Assembly: GCA_002897115.2 (NCBI GenBank)
Contig: BCIH01000008.1
Location: 702,867-766,866, forward strand
From: Prototheca cutis
Taxonomy: Eukaryota > Chlorophyta > Trebouxiophyceae > Chlorellales > Chlorellaceae
Direction of reading: 5' to 3'
Length of the DNA stretch: 64,000 nucleotides
This document shows positions 13,498-25,420 of this stretch, piece by piece. Every line of letters starts with the position of its first letter. The first letter of the stretch is position 1. The notes beneath the pieces were generated by a model that worked only from the letters and a program-made list of their open reading frames with translations, was not told the DNA's origin and searched no databases. The position numbers and the translations under genes are program-made.

Positions 13498-16377
13498 TCA
13501 GTGCTGGCAGTGCAGGTCGGTGCGCATGAGCAGGGCGTCGTCGCCGTCTTCGCTGTCTGCGCGTGGGGCGGGGGGGAGATCCTCGCCGCCGTTTCCACTG
13601 GCGAAAAAGCCGTGCGCCGGCAGCGGCGGCAGGGGCATGCTGGCATACTCCTCCAGGGACATGCCCAACTCCATGGCCGCACACGTCCCAATAATATTAG
13701 CCTGCAGTGCATGGCATTGCATTGTAGTGGGGGTTTATCTTGGTGGATTACCGGTGGGCAGTCCCGGTCTTCCGGTGTCTGGCGACAGATCGGGTTACAG
13801 CCCTTGAACGCGTTCCCGGCCTGCCACCCACACATACCCAGATGTCATCGCCCCCCCTTCCGCACAAAGGAAACAAAGGAAAACAGACAACTTCGTACCT
13901 GGGGGTAGTATGGCCATGCGAGGACAAAGAGGAGAGCCTTTTGCACAGGAAAATCAAGCTGTCGTATCAAGGCCGCCTGGAAGGCGCAGGACGCGACGTG
14001 TTCGGCTTGGATACCCTGCATCAGGCCCTGCGTGGCTTCGACGGCTGAAGTGACATGGGGCACGTAGTACACCTGGGGCAGCACACGCGCCGTTCGAAAC
14101 TGCGGGTCACGCAGGGCGGCCAGCAGCTCGGCGCGGCGATGCAGGATCTCCTGCTCCTGGACCAGAAACTCGCGGTGCGCGGCGACGATGCCACGCAGCT
14201 GCTCGGGGCGCAGGCACAGCCGGCGCAGGATCCCCCGCCAGACGCCCACGTCTTGGCTCTCGGCTGCCCCAATCTCCCCCGTGTCGACACGTACCGCCTG
14301 CAGCTTCATCGCGTTGTCAGGGAACAGCACTGCCTGCTGCCAGGCCAGCAGGCCCATCCGCCGCAGCAGCATCCCGGCACGGCGAAATTCGTCGCGAGAG
14401 AAGTAGTACGTGTCGGGACCGTGGTGCACCACCACACCCTCCCTCAGCGCCAGCTGCATCTCCTTTGTCCGCAGCGCACCCCCTGCGGCTCTCCCCGGGG
14501 TGGTGGCAGCGCCAGGTGCGGAGCTGCGCCCAGAACCAGCCCCAGGGCCCACTCCAGGCCCCAGCATGGTGCGGCCCCGGCCGGGACCTGTGGCCTCCAC
14601 GAGCGTCGAGGCCAGCGTGTCCCACAGTCCCGCCGAGCCCGGATCAGTGGTGTCGACGTGCAGGGGCGTGTCCTCGCCGGACGAACTGGCGCCCGAATCA
14701 CGGGTCGCGGCGCCGCCGCCACACGCCACACCGCTGCTCTCCGATACCGCGGAACTCGCGGTAGACTGCGTCCCCACACCAGTGACGGCATCCGTGCCGG
14801 AGGACGCCTGCAGGGCTTCCTCTCCGCTGCCCACAGGCAGCTCGGTGAACACGGCGGCCGGGGGGGCAGTCATAGAAGCTGGGCCACCAACTCTGCCAAT
14901 TTCACCGATGCTACCGCCAGTAGAGGACGCCGGACCTTTGGTCACAGGCGAAGAGGGCTTGCTGCCCGGGCTGCCAGGGCCAACGGCGGCATTACGGGCA
15001 GCCTCCAGCGTGCGCCCCAGTCCTTGGACGATCTCCTTCATGTCCTCGCAGACCTTTTCCATGGGCGGCGGCTCGCGCACGCGCCCCTCCTTGTCCACGT
15101 TGTCGCGGTAGCCCCCGGGGTTGTAGCGCATGAGCACCTCGGGCTCGTAAATCCCCGGCACCGTGCGCTCGCGGATGACATGCATCACGCCCAGCCCCGC
15201 ATGTGTGATCACGGGGCCCCGGTCCTCGGCGCGTGCGGCAGTCTCCAGCGCCGCAACCTGCTGGTCCTTGTGCTCCAGCAGCCGCTCGAGCAGGGCCTGC
15301 TTCTTCAGCGCCGCTGCGCGCGTCAGGTTGACGCCCTCGAGCTCCTGCGCCAGCTCCGCAACGGAGGCCTCCGTCGCCGCCATGCGCTGCTTCTGCTTGT
15401 CGCGGAAACGCTTCTGCGCCTCGCGCGCACGCAGCTGCTTTGCGGTCAGGGTCGACGTGTCAAAGGGCCGACGGCCGCGGCGTTTGGGCGCCGGCGCCGT
15501 GGCACCAGGGGCCTCGCTGCCAGTCGCGATGCTTGAAGACGCCGGGCCCGAATCTTGGTATTGCTGTTGGTGCGTCGCACTCATACCGCCCACAGCCCCC
15601 AGGCCTGTTGCGGGGTCCCAGCCTGCCGCCACCGCCGTCGCTCCACCGGGCAGCACGCCGGGCTGGGGGGCACCGACGGCGGAGGGGCTGACGGGGACCA
15701 TGGCCGGCGGGCAGGGGTGCAACGTGGGCAGGGGCATGCCCTGCGCCGCCGCCTGCATCGCGTACGCTTCGCTCACCGAGTACAGGTGCCGGATGTCGTC
15801 CACCGACAAGCCCGTCAGCCCCGCGCCTCGCAGCAGTGCCGCAAACTCGATCTGCTGCTCCGTCAAGCCCGTGGCCTGCACCACCATGGGGGGCACCGGC
15901 TGCGGCGCGAGCGGGGCAGCGCCGCCGGGGCCGCCCCCGGCGGCCGCCATCATCGTCCCAGCCTGCAGGCGCAGCGTGTCCTGCAGCAGGTTGTGCTGGG
16001 GCAAGGGAACCCCAGCGTCCAGATCAAGCTTCGTCTCCGTCTGCGAGGGGCAAAGAATGTGTGTGTCTGTGTGTGAAGGGGCCCCCGACCATGAGCCGAA
16101 AGAGGGCAATGGTTGCATGCCTGGGGCGTAGGCTGGGAAGCCCATGCCAAAACCGTGCTCCTAGACCCGCCATGTTGCGGCACAAAACGCTCACCTCCTG
16201 CTTAATCCAGTTTTCTCCGCCTTGTTCAAGGTTGCCGCTCTCCGACATTCGCTCCACGGTCACGGGGAGGGGCACGTCGAGGCTCGTCTCGAAGTGCAGG
16301 CCGCGACCGTCGGGGCCCAGGGCGGCCAGCAGGTCATCAAGGCTGGATGACGCGGGCAAACTCATAGTTGCGTTCAT
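13498..16377 (-). CDS. bZIP transcription factor with a long conserved-looking C-terminal region
   Basis: Nuclear DNA-binding regulator (inferred from the bZIP). Exons on the minus strand: 16377-16195, 16040-13899 and 13701-13498, about 842 residues. An N-terminal acidic/hydrophobic stretch and a Gly/Pro/Ala-rich region precede a basic patch (KRRGRRP) and the basic region LRAREAQKRFRDKQKQR at about residues 268-290, followed by heptad-spaced Leu/Ala residues. The basic region has Ala in place of the usual Asn of N-x7-R, a variant I associate with some algal bZIPs. After a Ser/Gly-rich linker comes an ordered segment (VVVHHGPDTYYFSRDEFRRA to about residue 780) rich in aromatic residues and helices, which I cannot assign. 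The last exon begins ANIIGTCAAM. The gene is head-to-head with CWC22 across 0.94 kb. bZIP assignment is confident; the role is unknown. Confidence 0.8.
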
Positions 16378-17320
16378 GTATCACAACGTGCACGGCGCAC
16401 AGCACCAACTGTGGCGGGATGAGGACATAAAACGGCCCCTGCCCAGCGGACACCACTGCAACGTTGCTCAGCCCACACGCTCTCGTCGAACCCGGAAACA
16501 AGTCAAAATTGCCTTAAATATCACATGTGAATGATGTTGTGCAGCGGAACGCCATCATGCCTCTCGAACTCGAAGAGCAGCGTTATCCACCGGTGAGTAG
16601 GGCGTGCCTCTCGTAAGCATGGACCAAAAAGTTACAAAGTCTTATCGGTTCCTGGTGAGCCCCAGGGCAAGTTGATGTCATGTTCATCCACAGTCCAGCT
16701 TTCAAGCATTTCATTCAGGCGCACAAGTTGCACTTTTCGGCTTTGGAATACCCTTTGGATGTTCCGTGAGATTGTCCAAGTATTAGGTGAGTTTTTATCG
16801 TCAAGAATGCAGAGCACAGACGGTGCATCATGTGCCTCCTGCCAATGCTACACCATCCTCTACCCCATTCCCGAGGACAGAATACACACCATTCCCTGCT
16901 GCCGCTTGTACATTATGTGAGAGAAGATCTCGCATCAACACTTTTGCCATGCCGGCGTCAAGACAAAGTGGTGAGGAGCTTTCCATGAGGAAGCAGCCTC
17001 ACGTCCAAAGTAGGTCGACTAAACAGAGAAGACACAGAATATAGATGCATCTTAGCTGCTCGCAGGGGTGTGGCCCTCCAAAGGTGTGGGAGCCTGCGTG
17101 CACGGTTCGGCCATGGGCACAGTTCAATCACCCTCACCCCGGTGGTGGCCGGCTTGTCATCAGTGGCCAACCAGATCGGTAGCGGTGCAGTAAATGCCGT
17201 GCCGTCTCTGCCTGCGAAACTCTCTTTCCTAACAAAATATATATATGACATCTTCATGGACAATTAATATGTGCTAAGAGAGCGTTTTCGTCGACTCTGG
17301 GCCAAGGAGAACCCCCCATC
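16378..17320. promoter_or_regulatory. Divergent region between bZIP gene and CWC22, with a doubtful small exon
   Basis: About 940 bases, more AT-rich than the flanking genes, upstream of both the bZIP gene (-) and CWC22 (+). At 16557-16592 a 12-codon frame, MPLELEEQRYPP, is followed at once by a consensus donor (CCG|GTGAGT), and another GTGAGT follows at 16793. This could be the start of a small plus-strand gene, but I could not join exons into a convincing protein. A 61-codon minus-strand frame at 16632-16817 is also unexplained. Confidence 0.35.
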
Positions 17321-20300
17321 ATGGCTGGGGACTCACCGAGCCCCGCGAGGGGCTCCAGGCGCGGACGGGACAGCTCATCAGAGTACGTTGCAGGGATTAC
17401 TGCAAGTTCATTTGGGATGCTCCATGCAGTGCGGGGCCGGCTGCACTGGTCGCGCCCGTGCAAGAAGGCCATCCTACCGACCTCATTCCGCAGGAGCAGG
17501 AGCAGCCGCGGGAGCAGCTCCTCCTCCCGGAGCAGGTCTTCGCGGTCCTACTCGAGGGGCTCGCGGTCTTCCAACAGCAGACGGAGGTGTGCGGGTTGTT
17601 ACTGCCAAGGGCCAGTAGCTCTGAAGGTGGAGGGACGACGTGCATTGTTGCAGTGGACGAGAACGGTCCTAATGATCGCGACCCTCTGAATAGATTTTGC
17701 CTGGGACTGTGTGTACACGGCCAGCGAGAACCTTTGAAATGTGTCGGGACATCACCGGACGTCCCCCATGTCCCCCACAGGTCTTCCTCCCGCAGCTCGT
17801 ACACCAGTGACAGCCGCGGGAGCAGTCCCCGGCGGGGGAGGTCCCCCACCCCATCGCATCGCCGGCGCAGCAAGAGCAGGAGTGACAGGAACGGGAGCAA
17901 TGATCGCTCGGACAGGCGGCGGGGCCGCAGTCGGTCTGACAGCCCCGTCCGCCGCGGCTCCCGCTCGCCGAGGGCTGAGCGCCGCAGGGGCGGCGACCGC
18001 ATCGAGTACCATGATGACGACAGAGACCGATCTCCGGATGGCAGGCGCGAATTGAGACGTCATTCACGGTCACCTCGACGGCGCTCGCCCGGTTCCCGGC
18101 GCCTGGGCCGGCACGCTGATCGCCGGCCCGAGGTCGTGGTACGCGGCCGGGGGTCGACGCACTACCGTGGGGAGGACCGCAAGCCCAGCCGCCACGGGGG
18201 TTCCGCGCCTCAGCGGGCCGACCGGCGCGGTCGGTCGGCTTCCCCGCCGGGGACAAACGGCCGTGGCCCAGATCATCGCAGCAACGGCGCGGCGGATGCG
18301 GCCGCCGCCGGGCCAAAGGCCGCGGACCGACCTGCGCCTGCGGGCGGCGTCTACATCCCGCCCTTCAAGCTGGCTGCCATGCTGGCGGCTGCAGAGGACA
18401 CATCCAGCGCGCAGTACCAGCGAATGACGTGGGACGCGCTGCGCAAGTCGCTCAACGGCCTCATCAACAAGGTCAACGCCTCCAATATCAAGCACATCCT
18501 GCCCGAACTGTTTGGCGAGGTGGGTCGGCGTGTGTGGTGGTGTGGGGGGGATCCATTGGCGCTCCTGCATCGTCCCATCATCGCGTGATCCACGCGGTTT
18601 GAGCCCCTTCTCAACTGCCAGCCCAACCCCCCGCTCCCGTTGCTTTAAAAACAACATTGCAGAACCTGGTTCGTGGGCGCGGCCTGTTCTGTCGCAGCCT
18701 AATGAAGTCGCAAGCCGCCAGCCCGTCCTTCACCCCCGTGTATGCGGCCTTGGTGGCTGTCGTCAACACCAAGTTTCCCGAGATTGGCGAGCTCCTGCTC
18801 CACCGCGTTGTGACCCAGTTCAAGCGGTCATACAAGCGTAACGACAAGCCCGTGTGCCTGGCGGCAGTGACGTTCATCGCGCACCTGATCAACCAGCAGG
18901 TGGCGCACGAGGTGCTGGCCCTGGAGATCCTCATGCTCCTGCTGGAGCGGCCCTCTGATGACAGCGTGGAGCTGGCGTCAGGGTTCCTGACCGAGGTCGG
19001 CGCTCTCCTGTCTGACCTGGCGCCCGGGGGGCTGGCCTCCGTGTTTGACCGGCTGCGGGCCATACTGCATGAGGGCGCCCTCGCCCCGCGCACGCAGTTC
19101 ATCATTGAAAACCTTTTTGCCCTGCGCAAGGCCGGGTTTGAGAAGCAAGGGTGCGCTGGGCCCTGGTCGGGGTGATGGGGGCGTGATGGCATGGCAACGA
19201 CGACTCCGGACTGACTGCATGTGTCGGAAAAGGAAGGAAGAAAGAAAGAAAGCAACATCCCCCCCACGCACACATCTTCACAGGCACCCAGCAGTGCCAG
19301 CTGAGCTGGATCTGGTGGAGACGGAGGACCAGATTACGCATGAGGTTTCGCTCGAGGACAAGCTGGAGACCAAGGTATAGAGTTGGGTTGGGGTTGCTGG
19401 AAGTCTTGGCGCTTGGGGGGAGGAGAGCGGGTGTGTTGCTGCCGTAAAGGAAAATCCTCCCCCCCCCCCACACACACAAAAAAGGCAAAACCCTACCAAC
19501 CCCCCCCCCCCCCTTCTGCCACACGCCCACCCACCGAAATTTGTAGGTGGCGCTGGATGTCTTCAAGGAGGACCCCGAGTTTGCGCAGCATGAGGCCGAG
19601 TACCAAGCCATCAAGCAGGAGATTATGGGCGAGAGCGATGGCGAGCCTGGTGAAAGTGGCAGTGAGGAGGAAAGCGAGGAAGAGGACGAGGAGGAGGAGG
19701 AAGGCCCGGCGCCAGGGACAGCTGTCGCAGGGGGCGCCGTCGGTGGTCCCATCATCGACATGACCGAGGCGGATCTCATCAACCTTCGCCGGACCATTTA
19801 CTTGACCGTCATGTCAGCTTTGGATTTCGAAGAAGCAGGGCACAAGCTGCTCAAAATGGTAAGACTGTGCGCGTGTGTGTTTTGGCGTGTGTCTGCCGGT
19901 GGTTTATGGAGCCATGCCCAAGGCACACAAACAAGGAAAACCATCACCAAAAATCAAACATCCTGAACTCAACAATCAAACCATCAACAGGGCATCCCTG
20001 CCGGACTGGAGATGGAGTTGTGCACGATGATCATCGAGTGCTGTTCGCAGGAGCGAACGTTCATCAAGTACTATGCGCTGCTGGCGGAGCGATTTGCCAA
20101 GCTCAAGCGCGAGTACTGCGACTGTTTCAGCGAGTGCTTTGCACGCCAGTACGCGCTGATTCACCGGTTGGAAACCAACAAGCTGCGGAACGTGGCCAAG
20201 TTCTTCGCCCACCTGGCGGCCACCGACGCCATTCCTTGGGCGGTGCTGTCGGGGGTTCGACTCACGGAAGAAGACACCACTTCTTCCTCGCGCATCTTCA

Positions 20301-21163
20301 TCAAGATCTTCTTCCAGGAACTGGTGGAGCACCTGGGCCTGCGCGGTCTGAACCAGCGCCTGTCAGACCCGGCCTGCCAAGACTGGTACGCTGGCATCTT
20401 CCCGGCCGACTCGGCGCGAAACATGCGCTTCTCCATCAACTTCTTCACCTCCATCGGCCTGGGCGGGCTCACGGACCGCATGCGCGAAACCCTGAAAAAC
20501 CTGCCGGCACTTCTTGCCGCTCAAAAAGCCGCCCAGGCCGCCGCCGCTGCATCAGAGGGGTCCGAATCTGATTCTGGGACCGACAGCGCGTCTTCAGGAA
20601 TGTCTTCCGGAACCTCTTCCGAAGCCTCTTCCGGAACGTCCTCGGGCACCTCTTCAGGCACCTCCTCAGGAGCCTCTTCAGGCACCTCTTCTGGAACATC
20701 CTCAGGAACACCCTCTGGAACATCTTCTGGAACCTCGGGCTCTGACAGCGAAGCTGATTCCGACCGGCGAGGCCGTAGGGACCGGCCCCAAAAGGCATCC
20801 AGGGGTCGGCCGTCGCGAGCCAGCCCTTCCCCGCCACCCAGGCGCACAAGAGACAGTTCCTCGCCAGCATCGAGGCGCAACCGCCGCGACAGCCCCTCTC
20901 CGCTGCCGAGGAGCCGCCGTGAAAGCCTTTCCCCAGCACCAAGGCGCCGCCAGAGCAGTGCTTCTCCACCGAGGCGCCGTCGGGACAGCCGGTCTCCCCC
21001 TTACCGGGCCCGCAACAGCTCCCCTCCCCCCCCTCGCGGGCGCCACGACAGCCGATCGCCGGCTGCCAAACGACAGCGTGACCGTCAGTCCTCACCACCC
21101 AGGCGTCGGCGGCAGGACAGCCGGTCGCCGACACGGAGGCGGATCGATTCCCGCGATGCCTGA
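17321..21163 (+). CDS. CWC22: Pre-mRNA-splicing factor CWC22 (MIF4G/MA3) with RS domains at both ends
   Basis: Spliceosome component that escorts eIF4A3 to pre-mRNA for exon-junction-complex assembly. Exons: 17321-17382, 17494-17586, 17781-18519, 18663-19150, 19284-19374, 19547-19858 and 19991-21163; about 985 residues. Residues 1-270 are an Arg/Ser-rich domain. The MIF4G domain starts near [11 protein letters not shown] and includes [20 protein letters not shown] and [13 protein letters not shown]. An acidic linker (DEEEEEG) precedes the MA3 domain ([27 protein letters not shown], written in two parts across exon 6). Conserved CWC22 text such as [19 protein letters not shown] follows. The tail has a 12-nt repeat coding Ser-Gly-Thr-Ser (about 20,590-20,740), then a second RS domain. 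Start is the ATG at 17321; all phases fit. An N-terminal RS domain of this length is more than I expect in animals or yeast. Confidence 0.93.
20585..20745 (+). repeat. In-frame SGTS tandem repeat in CWC22
   Basis: An imperfect 12-nt tandem repeat encodes Ser-Gly-Thr-Ser units (with Glu, Ala and Pro variants) between the MA3 domain and the C-terminal RS domain. Unit length is a multiple of three, so copy-number change keeps the frame. Third-codon positions differ between copies, which points to an old expansion. Confidence 0.8.
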
Positions 21164-21528
21164 TGGGTTCCTTGAGTATTGTTGCTGTGCTTGTAAACCC
21201 TCTGATCTCGCTGCACATGTGACGGACACACACACACGCGCATGCGCACACACGCTTGGATTAAGGCTGGCCTGTCACCCCCCAAACAGACAGCCCTGAT
21301 TGCAGCGAAGTGCTGTGACAGTTGGCTATTCTATCCCGACAGCAGTAGTACTCCAGTAGAACTCTGTCAGTTACATCATTCTTCGGCAGCAGACCGCGCA
21401 GCGTGGGTGGAGAGGGTATTCTGGAAGAAGGAATGGCATAACTATGTCTCCACCCACCACCCGCACCAGGTCACGTGCGCAGCCCTCCGCGACTCCTCCA
21501 AAAAGAAAACTCGGCACCAGCAGCGTGT
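21164..21528. other. Convergent spacer between CWC22 and gamma carbonic anhydrase
   Basis: 365 bases between two opposed stop codons, containing a short (CA)n run near 21,227-21,255. Nothing else is seen. Confidence 0.6.
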
Positions 21529-22630
21529 TTATGTGCTGGCAGCGACACCAACTACGGCGCGCGTCTCGGCGTCGCGGGCGATGCCTTGGGCGGAGTCGTA
21601 CTCGGGGTCACGGACGCGGCGGTCGGCGCGACGTGCCTTGTCGAGCTCGACATCGTTAAAGCCCTTGGCGTTCTCCGCAGCATGCACGGCGGCCAGACGT
21701 GCATAGTCGGCAGCGGCCGCGCCGATGAATTCAGCCTCGCCGGGGGCCAGCTCGCGGAGGAAACGCGCGGGGCTGCCGGCCCACACCTGCCCACTCGGCA
21801 CGACGGTGCCGGGGGTGACCAGTGAACCAGCGGCCACGATACTCCGCGGCTCCAGGGTCGCACCGTCCATGACCGTGGCACCCATGCCCACCACTACCTG
21901 GTCGCCGACCGTCGCGGCATGGATAACCGCACCGTGACCGATCGTCACGCGCGAGCCGATGCGTGTGGGCAGTTCCTTGCCCGCAGCATTGTGCTTGGCC
22001 ACATGGATGACGGCATTGTCCTGAATATTCGTTTCCTCGCCAACCTCGATGCTGTTCACGTCGCCTGCCATGCATGTGGGGGGTGCGGGTGGGGTCATTG
22101 TTGGGTGAGTGGGGATGGGGATGGTACATGCGTTTGTGTGCGCTCGGGTGATCGTTCCGACGCGGTGGTTCCCAGGCACCAAGAGAACCACCGCCAGCGC
22201 AGCACGACCCCCACACAACCCCACCGGAACCCCACCAGGACAGCAGCTCACCTCTGAGGACCGTGCCATACCACACCGAGCTGCCGCTGCCCAGGGTGAC
22301 GTTGCCGATGACGGAGGCGGAGGGGGCGATGAAGACCCGGTCGCCAATGGTGGGCTTGGCGCCAGCGTAGGGCAGCACCGTCTGGGCCTTGTTCACTGCA
22401 GCACGGTGGCAGGGGGTGGCAGTCCCAGGTCGGCAGGCCTGCAACGTCAGCAACCCCGCACGGTGCATGCCGAGACACGAACAAAAATCCATGCACTGGA
22501 AATGCAGGCCTCGCCCGCACTCACGTGTCTCCCTGTACCCCAACGAGCCCTGCAGGCCCAGGCCCAGCGAGTCGATGGCCTTGCCAGTGCTCCGCAGCAC
22601 CGAACCCAGGGTCTTGAGGAAGGCTGCCAT
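21529..22630 (-). CDS. Gamma-type carbonic anhydrase of mitochondrial complex I
   Basis: Left-handed beta-helix protein; in plants and green algae such subunits form the matrix-exposed CA domain of complex I. Exons on the minus strand: 22630-22525, 22395-22252 and 22064-21529, about 261 residues. The first ATG is at 22630 (an upstream GTG frame is not used). Landmarks are FIAPSASVIGNVTLGSGSSV, VWYGTVLRGDVNSIEVG across the last junction, NIQDNAVIHVAKHN with the first metal-ligand type His, and TIGHGAVIHAATVGD with the other two. Hexapeptide turns continue (VGMGATVMDGATLE) to PSGQVWAGSPARFLREL and the C-terminal helix ARLAAVHAAENAKGF. Retention of the His ligands suggests it may be an active-type CA rather than a gamma-CA-like subunit, but enzymatic activity cannot be judged here. 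Confidence 0.92.
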
Positions 22631-23294
22631 TGCTGTTGCAGGCACTGCTTCCAGGGAAGACCACCTAAAACGAGCCTGCGCAGCTCAAGGGCCGGGCGGT
22701 GCTTACGGTGGGGCCTGCCTGCCTGGTGACGCCACCCCGTCCTTGCAAGCCCGGGCTGCGCTCTGATGGGCACACCCACGCGCACTGCTCACAGTACTTT
22801 ACAATCCGTTCACAAAAGGCGATCCCTGGACCTGGCCGAGCAGCGACGTTGGGGCAGGAGCGCAAGAGGGCTTTTTACTAAGTACTCTCCCTCCCGCCCT
22901 TTCTCTCCGACTCGTCTATTGCTGCTGCGAGATTTGCCAGAGCCCCGGCCCGGCGCTGGGAGAGCCAGCTGAGATCGGGGCCCACGAGGGATCCCACCCC
23001 ATGGCCATAGCGCCGACTCCCTGCTCGCCAGCAAAGTGCTGTTTTAAGATCACGACACGCCTTGTGTTTGCAGTGTGCGCAGCGGCAATGCCCTGCCACT
23101 GAAGCTGCTTGCGTATGGTTGACCCTCGGCACGCGCTTCTGGGCTGAGATCAAGCGTGTTCGGCCAGATCAGCTGGAGCAAGAAAAGCGACTTGATTCTG
23201 CGCAATCTTGACGGACTATTTGCTGCAGAGGTTGGCGTTGCTGCGAGCTCCTCAGGCCTGTCGCCCCTGCTGAGCGCTGTGAAGCGATCCCTCG
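22631..23294. promoter_or_regulatory. Divergent region between gamma-CA and AP-2 mu
   Basis: About 660 bases upstream of two divergently transcribed genes. It must carry both promoters. I see no clear motif or additional gene. Confidence 0.4.
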
Positions 23295-25366
23295 ATGGAC
23301 TCGCTGGGCGCTGTGTATTTTATCAGCGGTCGGGGCGACGTCCTCATCCAGCGCACGTACCGCGACGACATAGAGTGCGTCGGCTGTGTGATTGCGCGCC
23401 AGGTTGGCGCGTCTCAAGAGATCCCAGTGGGGTGGTGGCATGTGCGGGTGCGTGTGTGGGCCTCCATCTCCAGGCGGACTCAACTGGACTCACACTGACC
23501 ACACCATACCAATCCTGGACCCCATTTTATTACAACATCTGCAGGAAGAACGTGGCAGCGGCGTTCCGGACCAACGTGATCAATGCCAAAACCACAGACA
23601 TCGCGAGCAGTGCCCCCGTTCGCCAGCTTCTGGGCTTCACCTTTGTCTACCTCCGGGCTGGCAGCATTTACCTCCTAGCCCTCACCAAGACCAACAGCAA
23701 CGTCATGATGACGCTCCAGTTTCTGAGCAAAATGGTTGAGCTGGTGAAATCCTATTGCCACGGAGATTTCAATGAGGAGGTGGGTTATTGGTGGAGGGGT
23801 GGGGGTATTTGATGGGATGCTGCTGGTTTCTATCACAAGGCACGTCCAATGCCCCTCAAAACAATTTAATAGATCAGCCGATGAATGAATCACGGAACAA
23901 CAGGTTGTCAAGGCAAACTTTGTGCTCATTTACGAGCTGCTGGATGAGGTGATGGACTTTGGCTACCCTCAGATCACGGATGCCAGCGTGTTGAAGTCGC
24001 TGATCTTCCAAAAAGTAAGCTGGGGTTCAGGGGACTGCAGGGTGGGTTGCCTCCATGGGGCGCACACTACTGAGTGAATTGATGATGCTGGAAAAGGGGG
24101 ACCGCATATTCCCACCTGAAGCGAGCGTGCATGCCCCGATGGCAATGTCCCTGGGAATCTACATGAACAAATAAACGTCACTCTTTTGTTTCAGGGATTT
24201 GTGCTGGAGTCTACAAAGAAGAAGCGCGAGGCGGCTGCGCAGAATGCGACGCTCCAGGTGAGGCCTTTCTGCTTGGTTGTTCATGGTTTTGCATGGGTTG
24301 CGGAGGACACTTCCTTGACATGCACAGGCATTGATGGAAGGGCAATTCCCTGGATTCGGCCGTACATGATGCAGGTGTCACGACGGCCGACCCCAAGTCA
24401 AACTGCCCCGAAACCTTTGCCTCTCCATCCGTAGGTTACCGGCGCGGTGGGCTGGCGGGCAGAAAACATCAAGTATAAGAAGAATGAGGTATTCCTCGAT
24501 GCGATCGAGACGGTCAACATGCTCATGAGCGCACAGGGAACGTGAGTTCTTCTTTTGTGGAGAAGCTGATGGCTGATTTTTTGGGGGCCCAAGGAGCCTG
24601 GTGACAGGGCCCTGGGATCCTGCAGGGGATTGCCATGGGCCTTGCATGCCCATGGCATCCATGGATGGATTTCAACACGGTCCCATCCCGTGCATGCAAT
24701 CGCTCATTCTTCCTTTCCTTTCCCCACCATCCCCACGTGCGTGCAGTGTGCTGCGCTGCGATGTGCAGGGCCGGGTAGTCATGAAGTGCTTCCTGTCTGG
24801 CATGCCGGACGTGAAGCTGGGTCTGAATGACTCGCTCGAGGACGTCACCTTCCACCCCTGTGTCAACCTGGGCCGCTTCCAGGCGGAGCAGGTGGTGTCT
24901 TTCGTGCCGCCAGATGGCGAGTTTGAGCTCATGAAGTACCGGTGCACAGGTGCGCTGGATGGGGACCAACGGGTGGATGGATGCGTACAGTGGTTTTGAC
25001 TTTGGGGCGTGGCGGGAGCGACGAACCCTGGGTCGGTCTCGTCGCTGCAACAGCGCAGCCAGGACTCTGGCGCCATTTCCTGGAACCAGCGTACCGAAAA
25101 ACCTGCCTGCGCCGACCTGCCTGGTCCCTCAACTACATGCAGAGGGCATCAACCTGCCCTTCAAGTCGGTGGTCCTGGTGTCGGAGCGCGGCCGGACGCG
25201 GCTGGAAGTCAGCGTGAAGCTGCGCAGCACCTTTCCCAGCAACCTCTTTGCCACGAACGTCATCGCCCTCATCCCAGTGCCCGAGCAGACGGCGCGCGCG
25301 ACCTTCCAGATCAGCACAGGTTTGTTTCTTTGTTCTCGCTGCAGGGAGTTGCAGAGAGAGAGAGAG

Positions 25367-25420
<54 letters not shown>

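Noticed and set aside
14055..15536. A 493-codon plus-strand frame
   Set aside because: Antisense shadow of the bZIP gene's large exon: Arg/His/Gly-rich, no domain, and no start or splice context of its own.
23156..23812. A 218-codon plus-strand frame starting before AP-2 mu
   Set aside because: Only its second part, in the frame of AP-2 mu exon 2, is real. The upstream part is out of frame with the conserved first exon at 23295.
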